Shown here: positions 27,570 to 37,782 of the stretch, one piece after another | Layout: each line of letters opens with the position of its first letter | Numbering within the stretch: the stretch's first letter is position 1 | NCBI GenBank assembly: GCA_018242685.1 | Contig: JAFEBM010000015.1 | Location: forward strand, 55,111 to 119,110 | DNA length: 64,000 bases | Origin: Nitrospira sp. | GTDB taxonomy: Bacteria > Nitrospirota > Nitrospiria > Nitrospirales > Nitrospiraceae | Direction: 5' to 3' | The notes under the pieces: model-generated | Database searches by the model: none | What the model saw: only the letters and a program-made list of their open reading frames with translations | What the model was told of the DNA's origin: nothing | Translations under genes and position numbers: made by a program

Positions 27570-28501
27570 AAAAACCAATGACAGCGACGCTGGATCTCAC
27601 GGCTCTTGATCGTACCGCTCCTGCTCCCACTTCCGATCCGACTGCCAAAGAACGGGTTGTGACGGCTGAAGTCTTAGGACGCCCGCTTCAAATTCCAGTC
27701 AAGGACATTGATGAAGATCCAGCTCAACCACGCCAGGAATTCGATGTGGAGAGCATGGAGGAATTGGAGAACAGTATCAGACTGCACGGAGTCAAAACGC
27801 CCGTGTCGATCCGTCCGCATCCCACCGAACAGAAACGATGGATCTTGAATTTTGGCGCACGCCGGCTCAGAGCGTCCAAATCTGTTGGAAAACCCACGAT
27901 TCCCGCGTTCGTCGATCGGTCGCATACCGACTACCAGCAAGTCATCGAAAATTTACAACGGGAAGATCTGAAACCGCGTGAGCTGGCGATGTTCATCAAA
28001 AGGAAGATGGACGAGGGGGAGAAGCAGGCCCAAATTGCCGAGCTCCTTGGCGTGAATCGGTCCATGGTCACGAATCATTTAGCACTCATCGATTCACCGG
28101 CTTGCATTGATGAGATTTATACGTCAGGGAAATGTCTCTCAGCGAAGACACTCTACGATTTGCGGAACCTGCATAAGGAGTTTCCCAAGGATGTCGAGCG
28201 GTGGTGTTCCACCGCTCAGGAGATTACACGTGCGACGGTGTCGGCGTTATCCGAGAAGCTCAGGGGGCCACGAAAGCAAAAAATCGTCTCGTCAAAAGAT
28301 GAACAGAGAAGCGAGGAGCGGATGCTCAGCTCATCGGCAGCGATGCCTTCATTGATCGTCATCTTTCAAGAGCGATCAGGAACGGTAGATCTGCACCTCG
28401 CACCGCAACAGCCGAACCACCTGATCGTCCATTTCGCGGATGGGAAGCAAGAGGAAGTGCCTGCGCGACAATGTCAAATTGACCAAATCATTTTTCAGTA
28501 A
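27566..28501 (+). CDS. parB: ParB-family partition protein with KorB-like C-terminal domain
   Basis: The protein has 311 aa from ATG 27566, which overlaps the parA stop; a longer frame opening inside parA is ignored. The ParB N-terminal domain has the CTP-binding motifs GARRLRA (97-103) and ENLQRED (128-134), followed by the HTH (KQAQIAELLGVNRSMVTNH, about 153-171). The C-terminal 50 residues (VDLHLAPQQPNHLIVHFADG and onward) are beta-rich. They resemble the SH3-like dimerisation domain of plasmid RP4 KorB rather than the chromosomal ParB end. It would load on a nearby centromere; the palindromes at 29527 and 31030 are candidates. The KorB likeness is by eye. Confidence 0.9.
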   Translation: MKKPMTATLDLTALDRTAPAPTSDPTAKERVVTAEVLGRPLQIPVKDIDEDPAQPRQEFDVESMEELENSIRLHGVKTPVSIRPHPTEQKRWILNFGARRLRASKSVGKPTIPAFVDRSHTDYQQVIENLQREDLKPRELAMFIKRKMDEGEKQAQIAELLGVNRSMVTNHLALIDSPACIDEIYTSGKCLSAKTLYDLRNLHKEFPKDVERWCSTAQEITRATVSALSEKLRGPRKQKIVSSKDEQRSEERMLSSSAAMPSLIVIFQERSGTVDLHLAPQQPNHLIVHFADGKQEEVPARQCQIDQIIFQ

Positions 28502-29040
28502 TACTCAGTCATTCTTGATTGCATCATGAGAAGCTCATTTAGACCATAGTCACTCGTTCCCCTCTCTCATCCTAGGCGGGGAGGGGGACGATCGGAACCG
28601 TTTGTTGCGCCATAGCCGTTTTGCCAGCCTTTAGTTTTGAAGATTGACATCCTGCCATTTCAGATAAATTCATCCAATATTCCGTCGTTGCTCTGTTGTG
28701 ATGTAAGCTGAATATCTCGCCCGATAATTACGATCTACTCTCCGTTTCGTATTGATGGGCCGTTCTTTGTGACGTCCTTCATGCGCTGTGCAGAATCTCG
28801 CGATCTTCACTCCATTATTGTTTGAAGTCGCCCATGTGTAAGTCTGTCGTACAGCGTATTCCAGAGAAAAGACTGACAACCCATCCTTCGTATCGAAGTC
28901 GTGATGACCCTATGGTCGATCTGATAGGGGTAGTGATATCAGTTAGTATCTATGCCAGGCTCTCACAGAGCGATCTGTGGTCAACCGATGAATGATTGAG
29001 CATCACGGATCTACGGACTGTATCTCCGAGGAGTTGGTGT
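28502..29040. other. Non-coding stretch after parB
   Basis: No gene is supported. An inverted repeat CGTTCCCCTC (28555-28564) / GAGGGGGACG (28581-28590), with one wobble pair, lies 54 bp after parB and may end the transcript, though without a T run. The rest has no recognisable signal. Confidence 0.4.
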
Positions 29041-29172
29041 GCAGCGAGCATTTGATCAAGGGGTCGAAGCGAACCGGAGTCTGGACACGTTCTGTCTCTA
29101 ATCGCTCGACGGGACCAATACGACCTATCAAGCCGTCTGTGTCATCTGCAATCTGTTGATGAGGTTTTGCGA
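29041..29172 (+). pseudogene. IS1380-family transposase, C-terminal fragment
   Basis: In shifting frames, the plus strand reads LIKG(S)K and then LDTFCL-stop-SLDGTNTTYQ...NLLMRF. This matches the conserved IS1380 transposase end (LIKELKDD...LNTFYLQSLD...YNLLMEF), which is seen better preserved at 31242-31433 on the other strand. Frameshifts and an internal TAA show it is dead. Upstream parts are missing or unrecognisable. Confidence 0.6.
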
Positions 29173-29769
29173 GACCACTCGCGCGATGGTTTGAATGGCG
29201 GCTGCGAGCCTGATGCGATCTCGTCTTCCTGTTGCATTAGATCGGTCACAATAGGTCAGACGACTTCGCAATCAGTTCCAAGGTTCACGCATGATCTGAC
29301 GGAGTGTCTTCAACGACTTATGGCTATTTCAGTGGTAATTCAGATTGTGGCATAGTTGGAATGGGGTCTCATTCAAGTTGACGACGCAAGCCGGACTCCG
29401 CCGTAGAAGACGAATCTCATTGTGCCGACCGTCAAGCCCTAGCCGAATAATCAGGCTGTATCCTCTTGATCGACGCTCATCTGTCTGATCCTGATTCAAT
29501 CACGAATAACATGAATCGACTGGCAGGTTGTTGGACATGTCCAACAACTTGCCTCACTATCCATTATTACGCCTTACGACTTGGCCTGGATTGCCATACG
29601 TCATGGTACGTCTCACTCTACCGGATAGAGATCTCTTCACGGCGCGATTGTGGATCAACGACTCTCCATCATCCATGTGATTCAAAAGTAAATGCAGAAG
29701 TTCTACGAGTTGGACATTGTCATCGACTGACAGCAGGAGTCGCAGGCTCATGACGACTCGCGTACGATG
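29173..29769. other. Non-coding stretch between transposase remnants
   Basis: No gene is supported. It contains the 22-bp perfect palindrome at 29527-29548. The rest may be eroded insertion-sequence DNA. Confidence 0.35.
29527..29548. repeat. 22-bp perfect palindrome, copy 1 of TTGGACATGTCCAA
   Basis: The left half is GTTGTTGGACA and the right half is its exact reverse complement. The core TTGGACATGTCCAA recurs at 31030-31043. This is a candidate regulator, centromere (parS-like) or recombination site. It is unlike the consensus parS or KorB operator. Confidence 0.7.
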
Positions 29770-30683
29770 GGCTGAATAGTGGCAACACTTGCTGGAAGAG
29801 CTCTTGGAGCAGTTCTTGGGCGATCTGGCCAAGCAGACGCAGCAGAGTTGACAGGACTTCCTTGGTCGGCTTTCAATCGAAGCCAGAGATCTCTATTTTG
29901 GCGTGCAGGAGTATAAAAGCAGCCGACCATGACCGATGCCAGAAACGGCTTTTACGAGTGCGACTTCGTGGCCCGATTCGACGTCTTGTAGATCTGAGTG
30001 GCCTGCACCAATCAGCAGGCGTTTATCCACGATAGGCTGGTTCGATTGGACCATGGGCGGCCAAAGTCTTCTTATTGATTCGAGAATATTTTTTACGAAA
30101 CTTGAGCACGATGGCGGCGAGCTGCATCGTGGCCTTCCTCGCCGATGAAGCGGTCAGCGCGCAGACCGTCTCGCGGTTTACGTGGAACTTCGATCTGGCC
30201 GTGACCATGTTTTATCAAGAACTGCTTGCGAACGGCGGTGGTTATTTATTTCTCGATGGCGTCAACTTATGGATGCGGCTGGCGGATGGTCGTAAGCGCG
30301 TACAGATGTTCGCCACCTATGACATCCTGGTCGATGAGACGCGACGGTTGCTCGACTTCACCAACAGCGCGGGGGAGAGTCAGGCCGCGTGAGATAGTCT
30401 GCTTCATGAACTCTATTGGCGATGGTTTGAACGATGGCACATCCGGCTGATCGTGACCGATAGGTGTCCTAGATTGACCGACGCACTCCATGAAATCTAT
30501 CCGAATGTGGCGCATCCGTGCTGGTTGGTCCACAAGTTCAGCAATCTGTTGGGCGGTGCCAGGCGACAGGATCACGTCGCGATGAAGGCGGACTCGTCCT
30601 ATAGTCTGCTTTGTGAACGTGCAGAACGTGGAGCGGATTATCTTTCCTTCTTTAACCGGTTTAACTTGGAATGGACATAGCGC
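29770..30683 (+). pseudogene. IS256 (mutator)-family transposase remnant
   Basis: Segments follow the IS256 order: RNGFYECDFVARF near 29940-29980, then a broken part, then FLADEAVSAQTVSRFT, GGGYLFLDGVNLWMRLADGR and RRLLDFTNSAGESQAA. A TGA at 30390-30392 falls where the family has Trp. In the same frame, LIVTDRCPRLTDALHEIYPN, CWLVHKFSNLLGG and a stop near 30680 follow. The DDE core is partly recognisable (the Asp of FLDG and of IVTD). At least two in-frame stops and frame changes in the first third make it inactive. The C-terminal region with the catalytic Glu is not recognised. Confidence 0.75.
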
Positions 30684-31241
30684 ATCATTCTGCAATTTAC
30701 ACAAGCGGCTTAACGTCACCGGGCTCTGTATCCGAGATGTAGGAATTCAAAATCGATGATGTTATTCATCGATCTATTCAGAAAACGGTGGCTGTGAAGC
30801 CGTGAAGGAATGCGGTACGGTTGTTTTCAAACTCGTCAGCCTGAATCTTTGAGAGTCATACCAGAGCTTTGGCGTAGGAAGGCGTACTTCAGCGAGATGC
30901 CGTCGAATAAATAAATGAAACCACGGTCGTAAAACCGTGGGCTCCACCTCGGAATCGTTGATCGCTCTCAGTCGCACCATTCTCATCCGGCCGAACTAAA
31001 TGCTCGCATCATGAGTGGGTGAAATCTTGTTGGACATGTCCAATAGATCATTAATGTCCTTCACGATCAGGAGGCGTCTCCATGATATGGCCATGAGTTG
31101 GTATGGATCGAGCAAGCTAGGTCGATTTGGCTACTCAGTCGTCAAAGGTCCCATTTCAATTGCGATGCAACTGTCGCCCCGTTCATTCGTGAGAATGGCG
31201 AACTGCGTCAAGAGCCGTCGAACTTCTGAAATCAGATCGGC
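30684..31241. other. Non-coding stretch after the IS256 remnant
   Basis: No gene is supported; it is probably eroded transposon DNA. It holds the second TTGGACATGTCCAA palindrome. Confidence 0.35.
31030..31043. repeat. Palindrome TTGGACATGTCCAA, copy 2
   Basis: This 14-bp perfect palindrome is identical to the core of the 22-bp palindrome 1.5 kb to the left, with shared left flank TTG. The two copies bracket the IS256 remnant. Confidence 0.65.
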
Positions 31242-32376
31242 TCAGACCATGAAAATCCAATCGCGTATCGTTCGTAGCTGCTGTTGAAACCAACACGATG
31301 GGAGTATCGTCTCCAAGAATTCCATCAGCAGGTTGTAGAGAACGCTGCTGGTTTGGAACGAGTCATCGGTCGCGTCGAGTGACTGGAGATAGAACGTGTT
31401 CAGGCTCAGATCATCTTTCAGTTCCTTGATCAAATTCTCCCTGTCTGCTCGTCACGCATGCATCCGCGTGACTCGTTCCACGACATAGGGCATGGTGGTG
31501 ACAAAGGCTCGATAGGTAGGGCCAGGACGCCAAAGCAGATGCTGGCCTCGATCCTCGGTATTCTCGGTCAAGGTCCGACGCAAATAGACGAACTTTTTCT
31601 CCTGCCAATGTCACGACAGAAACGTCGCCGTCATGTTGGCAACCGCGATCCATCGTTCGACGGATCACCAGTCTGATTCGAGAATCCGAAGGATGATTAG
31701 TTTGTGCGCGAGCGCAGTGAGTTTAGCTACGATAATGTACGGCCAGTCCCTTGCGTCAAAGGACGTGAGAATGTTGTGACACAGAAGTAGGTATCGGTTC
31801 GTATCAATCCGATTCGATGTCCAGACGGCAACATCGACAGGGCTTGCGCTTGAAATTCAATCACCAGGTTTGCGGTCATGGCATGACTGGTCCGCAGCGT
31901 AGCCCACAACAGCCGCTGATGCTCGATCAGCCAGGCGACCACTGGATGATGGGATAGCGGGGCGTGTTTGATCGGATTATGTCCATTTAGGCTGCCAACC
32001 TGTTCGCCATACCGACAGAAGACGGTCGAGTCAAAGTCAAGTCTATGACCAAGTAGCATCGGCCGCATGGCGGAGAGTGCCATTCATACAAAAACCTCCG
32101 ACACCTCAATGGTCGGTCGATACATGACGCGCTGAAAGAACCACCGCCGCGTATCGTGGACGGGAACCATGGAAAATCCAGTAAACGATGGAGTAATGGA
32201 TCACGCTGATAGCGCGTCAAACGTTCAAAACATTCGATGTCCAAGGCGAGCCTATACCACCAGGTCATCAGCACGTCTATGGTCGAGAGCTGATTGTTCG
32301 AGGTCTTCGTGAACGGCGTGAGCACCGGGGTCAGCGCCGTGCGCAGCCTCATCACTTCGGAGTACGGGCGCAGCAA
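31242..32376 (-). pseudogene. IS1380-family transposase pseudogene
   Basis: Read on the minus strand, three broken frames cover most of an IS1380 transposase. The N-part (32376-31987) has YSEVMRLRTALTPVLTPF, SNNQLSTIDVL and ERLTRYQRDPLLHRLL. The middle (32083-31727) has LDFDSTVFCRYGEQVG, HHPVVAWLIEHQRLLWATL and SMLPSGHRIGLIRTD. The end (31433-31242) has IKELKDDLSLNTFYLQSLD and LYNLLMEFLE. Frameshifts separate the parts and the start is missing or altered. It lies opposite to the smaller IS1380 fragment at 29041. Terminal inverted repeats were not located. Confidence 0.85.
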
Positions 32377-33199
32377 GATCGCTCAGGCTCAGTCAGTGAT
32401 CGAATGATCGCGAAGGCGAAGCAGATATTGAGGTGGAACTAGTGAACCGGGTGGCTGATGCGAACGCATGCCAACCCTCCTGTGCAGACAAGACAATTTT
32501 GTCGCTCACTCTACATCAAGTCTGATCGCCAGCAAAATCCAGGTGTATTCGACAGTCTATGCTGAAAATCACAGTTGTGGAGATATGTGCAGTGCGTGTC
32601 TACAGAAATCTTGGTGTAGGAGGACACACTTCGGTGAGACGTCGCCGAAGAAGCACAAGGGGCCACTGTTACCAAGCCGTAGGACACCATTTCAGCGATC
32701 GTTGGTTGGACTCAATCGCCACACGCAATTCAGGTTTGGCCAAGTCATGTCACGTCGCACGGATTTGGTCATGGTTGGTAGGAACTTCTACTACTGAGGC
32801 CTACACAAGTTAAAGTCGGCCAATCGTTACCAGAGGTACAGGAAGATGACAGAGATAAATCATGGAGCCGATCATACCACTCATAAAGGCTAAACCTGAC
32901 GAGCCAGTGGACATCCTCAGTTTTGTGGTCACAAACGCTGGCTGGAAGTCTTTGAAACGTCGAATCGGAATTTCTTAGTCGAATACCATCCGAATACTGA
33001 CTCAGTGGATTTATAGATCGGCAATCAGCCAATTAAAGAAGTAAAGGGATGCTGGCGTTACCTTCAAAACAACCATGCCAAAGTCATCCGCTATCGAAAG
33101 CAGAAGATAGCCGTACTCGACTTCTTCAATCTTATCAGCCCTTCATTCAGCAACAACGTCTGATGTTTCCATCAAGTAGACGGTGCCGACTACTACAAA
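32377..33199. other. Non-coding stretch between IS1380 pseudogene and broken helicase
   Basis: No gene is supported. Short open frames on both strands show no family pattern. Sense-like text just before the helicase (VIRYRKQKIAVLDFFNLI near 33090-33150) may be part of an older, longer gene. Confidence 0.35.
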
Positions 33200-33922
33200 T
33201 TGGCCGATACATTCGACAAATACTTGGAGACCGCCAAGCAAGACGATCGCGCCATTCAGACACGACATACCATCGGCCAGGCGATAGCCGACATGCTCGA
33301 CGATGGAGAAGAAGAGGCGACGGTCCAAGAGGCGCCGGAATGCCAAACTGGGATCACGGACGGTCCGCACAAACCGTGGCCTTTCCAAGAGGATATCATC
33401 CAACAAGTTATGGCATGGTTTGATACTGCACGGGATGCCGACTTAGGCAGAATTGTTAAGTTACCAGCTGGGGCAGGAAAAGCACTGGTGGCGACTGAGG
33501 CTATCCGAAGGTTACTGGAGAAGAAACCACAAGCACGCATCCTCTTGGTCTGTCATCGAGTCGAGTTGCTTCGGCAGAGCTGGAAGAGTCTGTGTCGTCA
33601 AATCAATGGTTCTCTCTCGGAAGAAGTCTGGTTCCTACCCCAGCATGTAAAAAATGAGTCCGGCGTTAGAGACCAGAAAGAGTTCCGCCGCAGCAAAGAA
33701 TATCAGATTGTCTTCTGCACGCAAGGCATGTTGCCGCATCTTCTCAAACATAATCGCCAGAAACGTTTTGATTTGATGGTCGTTGATGAAGGTCATCGGT
33801 TCCATCGCCGTTCTATATTGCATTGGGAGCTATTTAAGTACTGCTGTAATAGGAGCATTCCACGGCTTGGTCTTACCTCCACACCACTTCATCAGGATAA
33901 GCGTGGATTCGGCAAATGCTGA
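33200..33922 (+). pseudogene. SF2 helicase (type III restriction-like), N-terminal half of a broken gene
   Basis: The frame of about 240 codons starts at a TTG of doubtful value. It has a Q-like motif (WPFQEDIIQQV), a P-loop variant LPAGAGKALVATEA in which the usual Thr after GK is Ala, motif Ia (LLVCHRVELLRQSW), Walker B DEGH (VVDEGHRFH) and motif III (GLTSTP). It then stops at a TGA. The second RecA-like half, including motif VI, reappears at 34007, so the protein is split and lacks motifs IV and V. Linked to parAB, the ancestor could be an island or plasmid helicase. Confidence 0.7.
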
Positions 33923-34006
33923 GCCGAAATGATGTAAAGACGTGTTTTACCTTTATTTGCAAGAAGGAACATGCTGGATCTGAGCATGTTGAGAGTGAAC
34001 TCGTGA

Positions 34007-34798
34007 CGCGGGTTAGGGATTGATTTACCAAAGACAGATTGTCTCTTTATGGTCCGGCCCACGTTCAGCAAGGAGTTACACCAACAACTGATTGGTCGAG
34101 GCTTGCGCGGGCCAATAGCAGATGGCACGGAAGATTGTGCGATCGTCGATTTCACTTCTCAGTTTGTGAAACGGAATGGACACGTTTTGCCGTTCGAGCA
34201 AGAGACAACAAAAGTCGATGGCGATGTGATGCTGGAACAGAACGGAGCAGCGCCCGAGGAGGACGAAGAACCAGACGACTCCGATGCATCGGGGAGGATC
34301 TTGACGGTGAGAGATTTGAAGGAGGAGGTTGCCGATCTACAGGAGGAGAAAGAATTGACTGTCGAGAATGCTTGTAAGGAGTTGGCTCATGAACTGGATT
34401 ATTCCCATCGTACGCTCGTCAACTATCTGTATACGAAACCCAATGACTACCCACTCGGGCGGGAGGACCAGGAGGTCGAGCCTGCAGAGCAGTTGGGCGA
34501 TGGAGATTCCGCAACAGGCCGTTCTACAGAAGTGAATGGGCAACGGGTCTGCACCTATACAGCGTCAGCCGAGGCCAGGGGATACGTGACGAAGAACAAG
34601 CTCCTGGATCTCAGAGCGATTGATCCTCGGCGCTTTGAACAGATTGCCTCTCTGACCAATGTGGCATCGAGCACATTACGGTCGCACTGCAGTGAACAGG
34701 GGAATTTTAGGCGCTGGAAAATCAACAACAGAGACAAGATGGACCAGGTGTTGCTCATTCTGGACGAGTCCCTCGTGCAAGATAGCGAGGCTGCCTAA
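34007..34798 (+). pseudogene. SF2 helicase, C-terminal part of a broken gene (motif VI plus extension)
   Basis: After a TGA at 34004 the frame opens with RGLGIDLPKTDCLFMVRPT, the usual lead into motif VI, and then QLIGRGLRGP with its Arg finger. An acidic linker (EEDEEPDDSD) and about 170 residues of helical, possibly DNA-binding sequence follow. An internal ATG at 34049 could in principle start a separate 249-aa product. About 150 residues normally lying between motifs III and VI are missing between this and the preceding frame, so an internal deletion plus frameshift is the simplest explanation. Confidence 0.68.
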
Positions 34799-35032
34799 CG
34801 CTGAGCGAACTCGAACGAATAACAAGTTCGGGGGAAGATGCCGTAACAATCTACGGATCTCAAGTTGGGTCTGATCTTGAACCGCGCATCGCGCAGGTGA
34901 GCAGGTTTGATCTTGCCGCTCAATACTTCAGCAGGCGGACGCCACTACGCGATGTGACGTTAGGATACCAATTCATTGCTGAGAGGCTTGGTGGCGACCA
35001 GCTTCTGAGTTGAAGTGATTAGGGAGCGGCGA

Positions 35033-35932
35033 TCAGCGTTGATAACAATTCTTCGTCGGGTCATCCGGTGGGGAATTCGCCGCGCAATTGGGGCCCATGG
35101 GCCGCGGTGCCCTGACGTAGCCTTCAACCGTATGATTCTTTTTGAGGATCTCAAAGTGAGACTCGTGACAGGATCCTGAACAGCCTGGCGTGGCCGGCAA
35201 CGGATTGTTCAGGGCCATAGATTTTCCCCCGATGGGGATGAAGCGCGGATAGGTGATCGTTGTTGCGCCGAACGTGAGTTGTCCGTGATGTGACGACTGC
35301 TCAACCCGCGTGGTAAATGTCTGGCGTATATGCTCCGGTCTCAATACCGTAGCCCATGTGGGATCGTCAGGGGCATACAGGAATGCATTGTTCCCGCGAT
35401 GGCATTCGGTGCAGGGCACGGTGCCCGGTGCAAATCCATAAACGGGATCGAGGAGTAAGGCGATGGATACTTCGGCTGTCTCGGGGGTCCAGCTTGTATT
35501 TGACGAGTGTGGATCGTTTCCCCAAAAACAGGCGTGCCCCGTCGTGGCGCTTTGACAGATGATTTGGAACGATCCACCATTCCTTCCCAACGCAATGCAA
35601 GCCCCTCTCATGTCGGGCGAGGCGTAGGACCAGACGCTGGTGAACGAAGTGTGATCGACCGGAGTCTGGTCCAGATTATTGGGCGTCAGCAAAATGGTCT
35701 TGAGATTGCCGTGGCTTTCCCATTCGGATGAAGACTGTTTCCAATCAGGTGGAATCGGGACGCCTTTCGAACGGCACGATTCCATGTAGTTGCCTTCGCT
35801 GATGACATCCACGCTCACTGTTTGAATGGAACCAGGAGACTGGGACTGGGTACCTTCCTTCGGCGGTTCAATCAGCGAGCAACCGGCAAGAATCAAACAA
35901 CCAAATGCTAAGATAAACGGCCTAAGTTTCAT
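35033..35932 (-). CDS. Lipoprotein with c-type haem motifs
   Basis: This 299-aa protein has a lipoprotein signal ending LILAGC (Cys18). One classic haem site, CTECH, is at residues 174-178. A second, CSGSCH at 251-256, has three residues between the Cys (CX3CH). Other His are available as ligands (SSHHG at 213-217). Apart from these it resembles no family I know. It would be an envelope cytochrome, perhaps in extracellular or periplasmic electron transfer. It stands alone on the minus strand, next to the decayed island. Confidence 0.82.
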   Translation of the reverse strand: MKLRPFILAFGCLILAGCSLIEPPKEGTQSQSPGSIQTVSVDVISEGNYMESCRSKGVPIPPDWKQSSSEWESHGNLKTILLTPNNLDQTPVDHTSFTSVWSYASPDMRGACIALGRNGGSFQIICQSATTGHACFWGNDPHSSNTSWTPETAEVSIALLLDPVYGFAPGTVPCTECHRGNNAFLYAPDDPTWATVLRPEHIRQTFTTRVEQSSHHGQLTFGATTITYPRFIPIGGKSMALNNPLPATPGCSGSCHESHFEILKKNHTVEGYVRAPRPMGPNCAANSPPDDPTKNCYQR

Positions 35933-36140
35933 TACTAATCACAAAAAAACCAAAACGTCCAACCTCATGCACTTCCTGTATGGGTTTATACGATCAGAAT
36001 GCCTACTCATACATTGCAAGGGCGGATGTCGAGAGTTCCTTACTGGACCATAGATTTCGTCAGATAGGAGAAAATGTACCGAGAGAGTATTCGGACGAAG
36101 CTCACCGTCCGCATGAGAAGTTATTGCACCATGCACAGCC

Positions 36141-37505
36141 TTACAAAGTCCAATCGTGTGTTGAGCCGTGAGCCGTCTGCGGACGGCCCGCTTCAAGCAT
36201 GCTCAGAGCCTCATTCTCGTCCGCCAGCAGGTTCTCTATGTCTGCAGGCTGAGTGATCTCACGTTTAGCTTCCTCCAGCACCAATCGAATATGCCTGGCG
36301 GCGGCCATGCGACGATCCTCGCTCGCGGTGCTACTGCACACGTTCTTAAGAAGCTGGATCAGGCTCCTGGCAACAGCGGGCTCCTTGGCTCCGAACCGGC
36401 GGATTTGCCCCGTGCCAAGCTGCAGGTAGTCCGCGAAATTAGGGAACGGAATCGCCACACGCACCGTGCCATAGTCGTCACGGTACAACCGGTCATCCAA
36501 CCGTCGGCGAGCCAGCACGCAGAGGACCTCCGACAAGTGGTGCACGGCCTGGGTTGCAGTGTAGGGGTCGTTGATCGCCGAAGACAGGGCTCTGTTGCCG
36601 ATATCGACCAAGCGGCGGATGCCGAAGGGAACATCCTGTAGCATGGTGCGCTCGAATCCGACCTGGACCGAGTCGCGGATTGCTTCATCCAGTCCTGGTT
36701 CGGACTGCAGGTGATCTGCCGACCGGTGCCACACGCAGGCTATCGGGGTTCCGGCGACAACGTGGTGGCCCACCGACTTGACGAATCGGATGACCAAGTC
36801 ATTTCTCGTCGCAACTTGGACGAGCGCTTCAGGCGCGACTTCTTGGATGTAGCCAGAGCGATCGGTCGGCAGAGTAACGGCCCATGCGGGTGAGTCTGGA
36901 CAGCGCTCCTCGGATTCCGGGTAGCCGGTCTGGTCTGGGTAGAGGTCGTCGATGACCTCCAGGGTCTCACGCACGATCATGCTCATAATCGTGTCGATCT
37001 GAATCGAGGAGGAAAGGTGGTGGATGAAGTAGATGAGCACACCCAAGCTTGCCAGTGCGAGCCCGAGCGATCCGGAGACGGCTAGACGGGGCATGAACGC
37101 CGCCACGTCTGGGTTCTGGACGCCGACGGTATGTAAGCCAGCCGTGCTGTAAGCAAAGGCGCCCACGAAGACGCTCAGAACGAACTGTGTCCCGCGGTCG
37201 CGCATGAAATTGCGCAGCAGCCGGGGTGAATACTGGCCGGAGGCGATCTGCAAGGCGATGATCGTCAGCGCAAACACCAGTCCAGTCACCGTGATCATCG
37301 TGGACGACACCACGATCAACATTTGGCGAGCGTCTTCTGGTGTACCCTGGAAGACCAGCCATCGTATGGGCGAATCGTCGCCGATTGGCACATGGGACAA
37401 GACCATTCCCGCCACCAAGAAAAACATAACGGATAGGGTTGGCATGACCCAGAGCGCGCTACGAAGGTGATCCCACAGCACCCGATGCCGAATAAGAATG
37501 CTCAT
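36141..37505 (-). CDS. DUF2254 membrane protein
   Basis: The protein is 454 aa. Four hydrophobic segments lie in the first 150 residues (including VMFFLVAGMVLSHV, MLIVVSSTMITVTGLVFALTI and FVLSVFVGAFAYSTAGLHTV), followed by a long soluble C-terminal part. The segment ITVTGLVFALTIIALQIASGQYSPRLLRNF is highly typical of DUF2254, a widespread inner-membrane family of unknown function. DIGNRALSSAINDPYTATQ, also typical, lies in the soluble half. A 12-bp palindrome TATAGATCTATA at 37541-37552 is 36 bp upstream of the start and may be an operator. Confidence 0.9.
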   Translation of the reverse strand: MSILIRHRVLWDHLRSALWVMPTLSVMFFLVAGMVLSHVPIGDDSPIRWLVFQGTPEDARQMLIVVSSTMITVTGLVFALTIIALQIASGQYSPRLLRNFMRDRGTQFVLSVFVGAFAYSTAGLHTVGVQNPDVAAFMPRLAVSGSLGLALASLGVLIYFIHHLSSSIQIDTIMSMIVRETLEVIDDLYPDQTGYPESEERCPDSPAWAVTLPTDRSGYIQEVAPEALVQVATRNDLVIRFVKSVGHHVVAGTPIACVWHRSADHLQSEPGLDEAIRDSVQVGFERTMLQDVPFGIRRLVDIGNRALSSAINDPYTATQAVHHLSEVLCVLARRRLDDRLYRDDYGTVRVAIPFPNFADYLQLGTGQIRRFGAKEPAVARSLIQLLKNVCSSTASEDRRMAAARHIRLVLEEAKREITQPADIENLLADENEALSMLEAGRPQTAHGSTHDWTL

Positions 37506-37782
37506 ATCGCGGCCTCCGGTTTGAGTGAGTTCCTATCTGATATAGATCTATACGTGCGAGGCTGGGAGAGAAGGCGTACTGGATTGACCATGACGCCACA
37601 GCTCCAAAGGCGCTCACGCCGGGAGTATGGAGGGTACAATCACTGAACCAGCGGTACAGTTGAACCCAGTATATCGAGATTGCTCTCCACTAAGCAAAAC
37701 TCATCATGACACCACATACGGCAGGGGAAACTGTGGATGGGAGAAAGAGTGGATAAGCGGCGTTACTGGTTGTGTTTCGGTG

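Noticed and set aside
28670..28879. 69-codon minus-strand frame after parB
   Set aside because: No start context, no family pattern, in a region full of decayed sequence.
29527..31043. The paired palindromes as IS256 terminal inverted repeats
   Set aside because: Each copy is itself a full palindrome and the flanks do not match as inverted ends, so they are not ordinary IS termini.
37541..37552. TATAGATCTATA palindrome as a firm operator of the DUF2254 gene
   Set aside because: A single 12-bp AT-rich palindrome is likely enough by chance; mentioned only with the gene.
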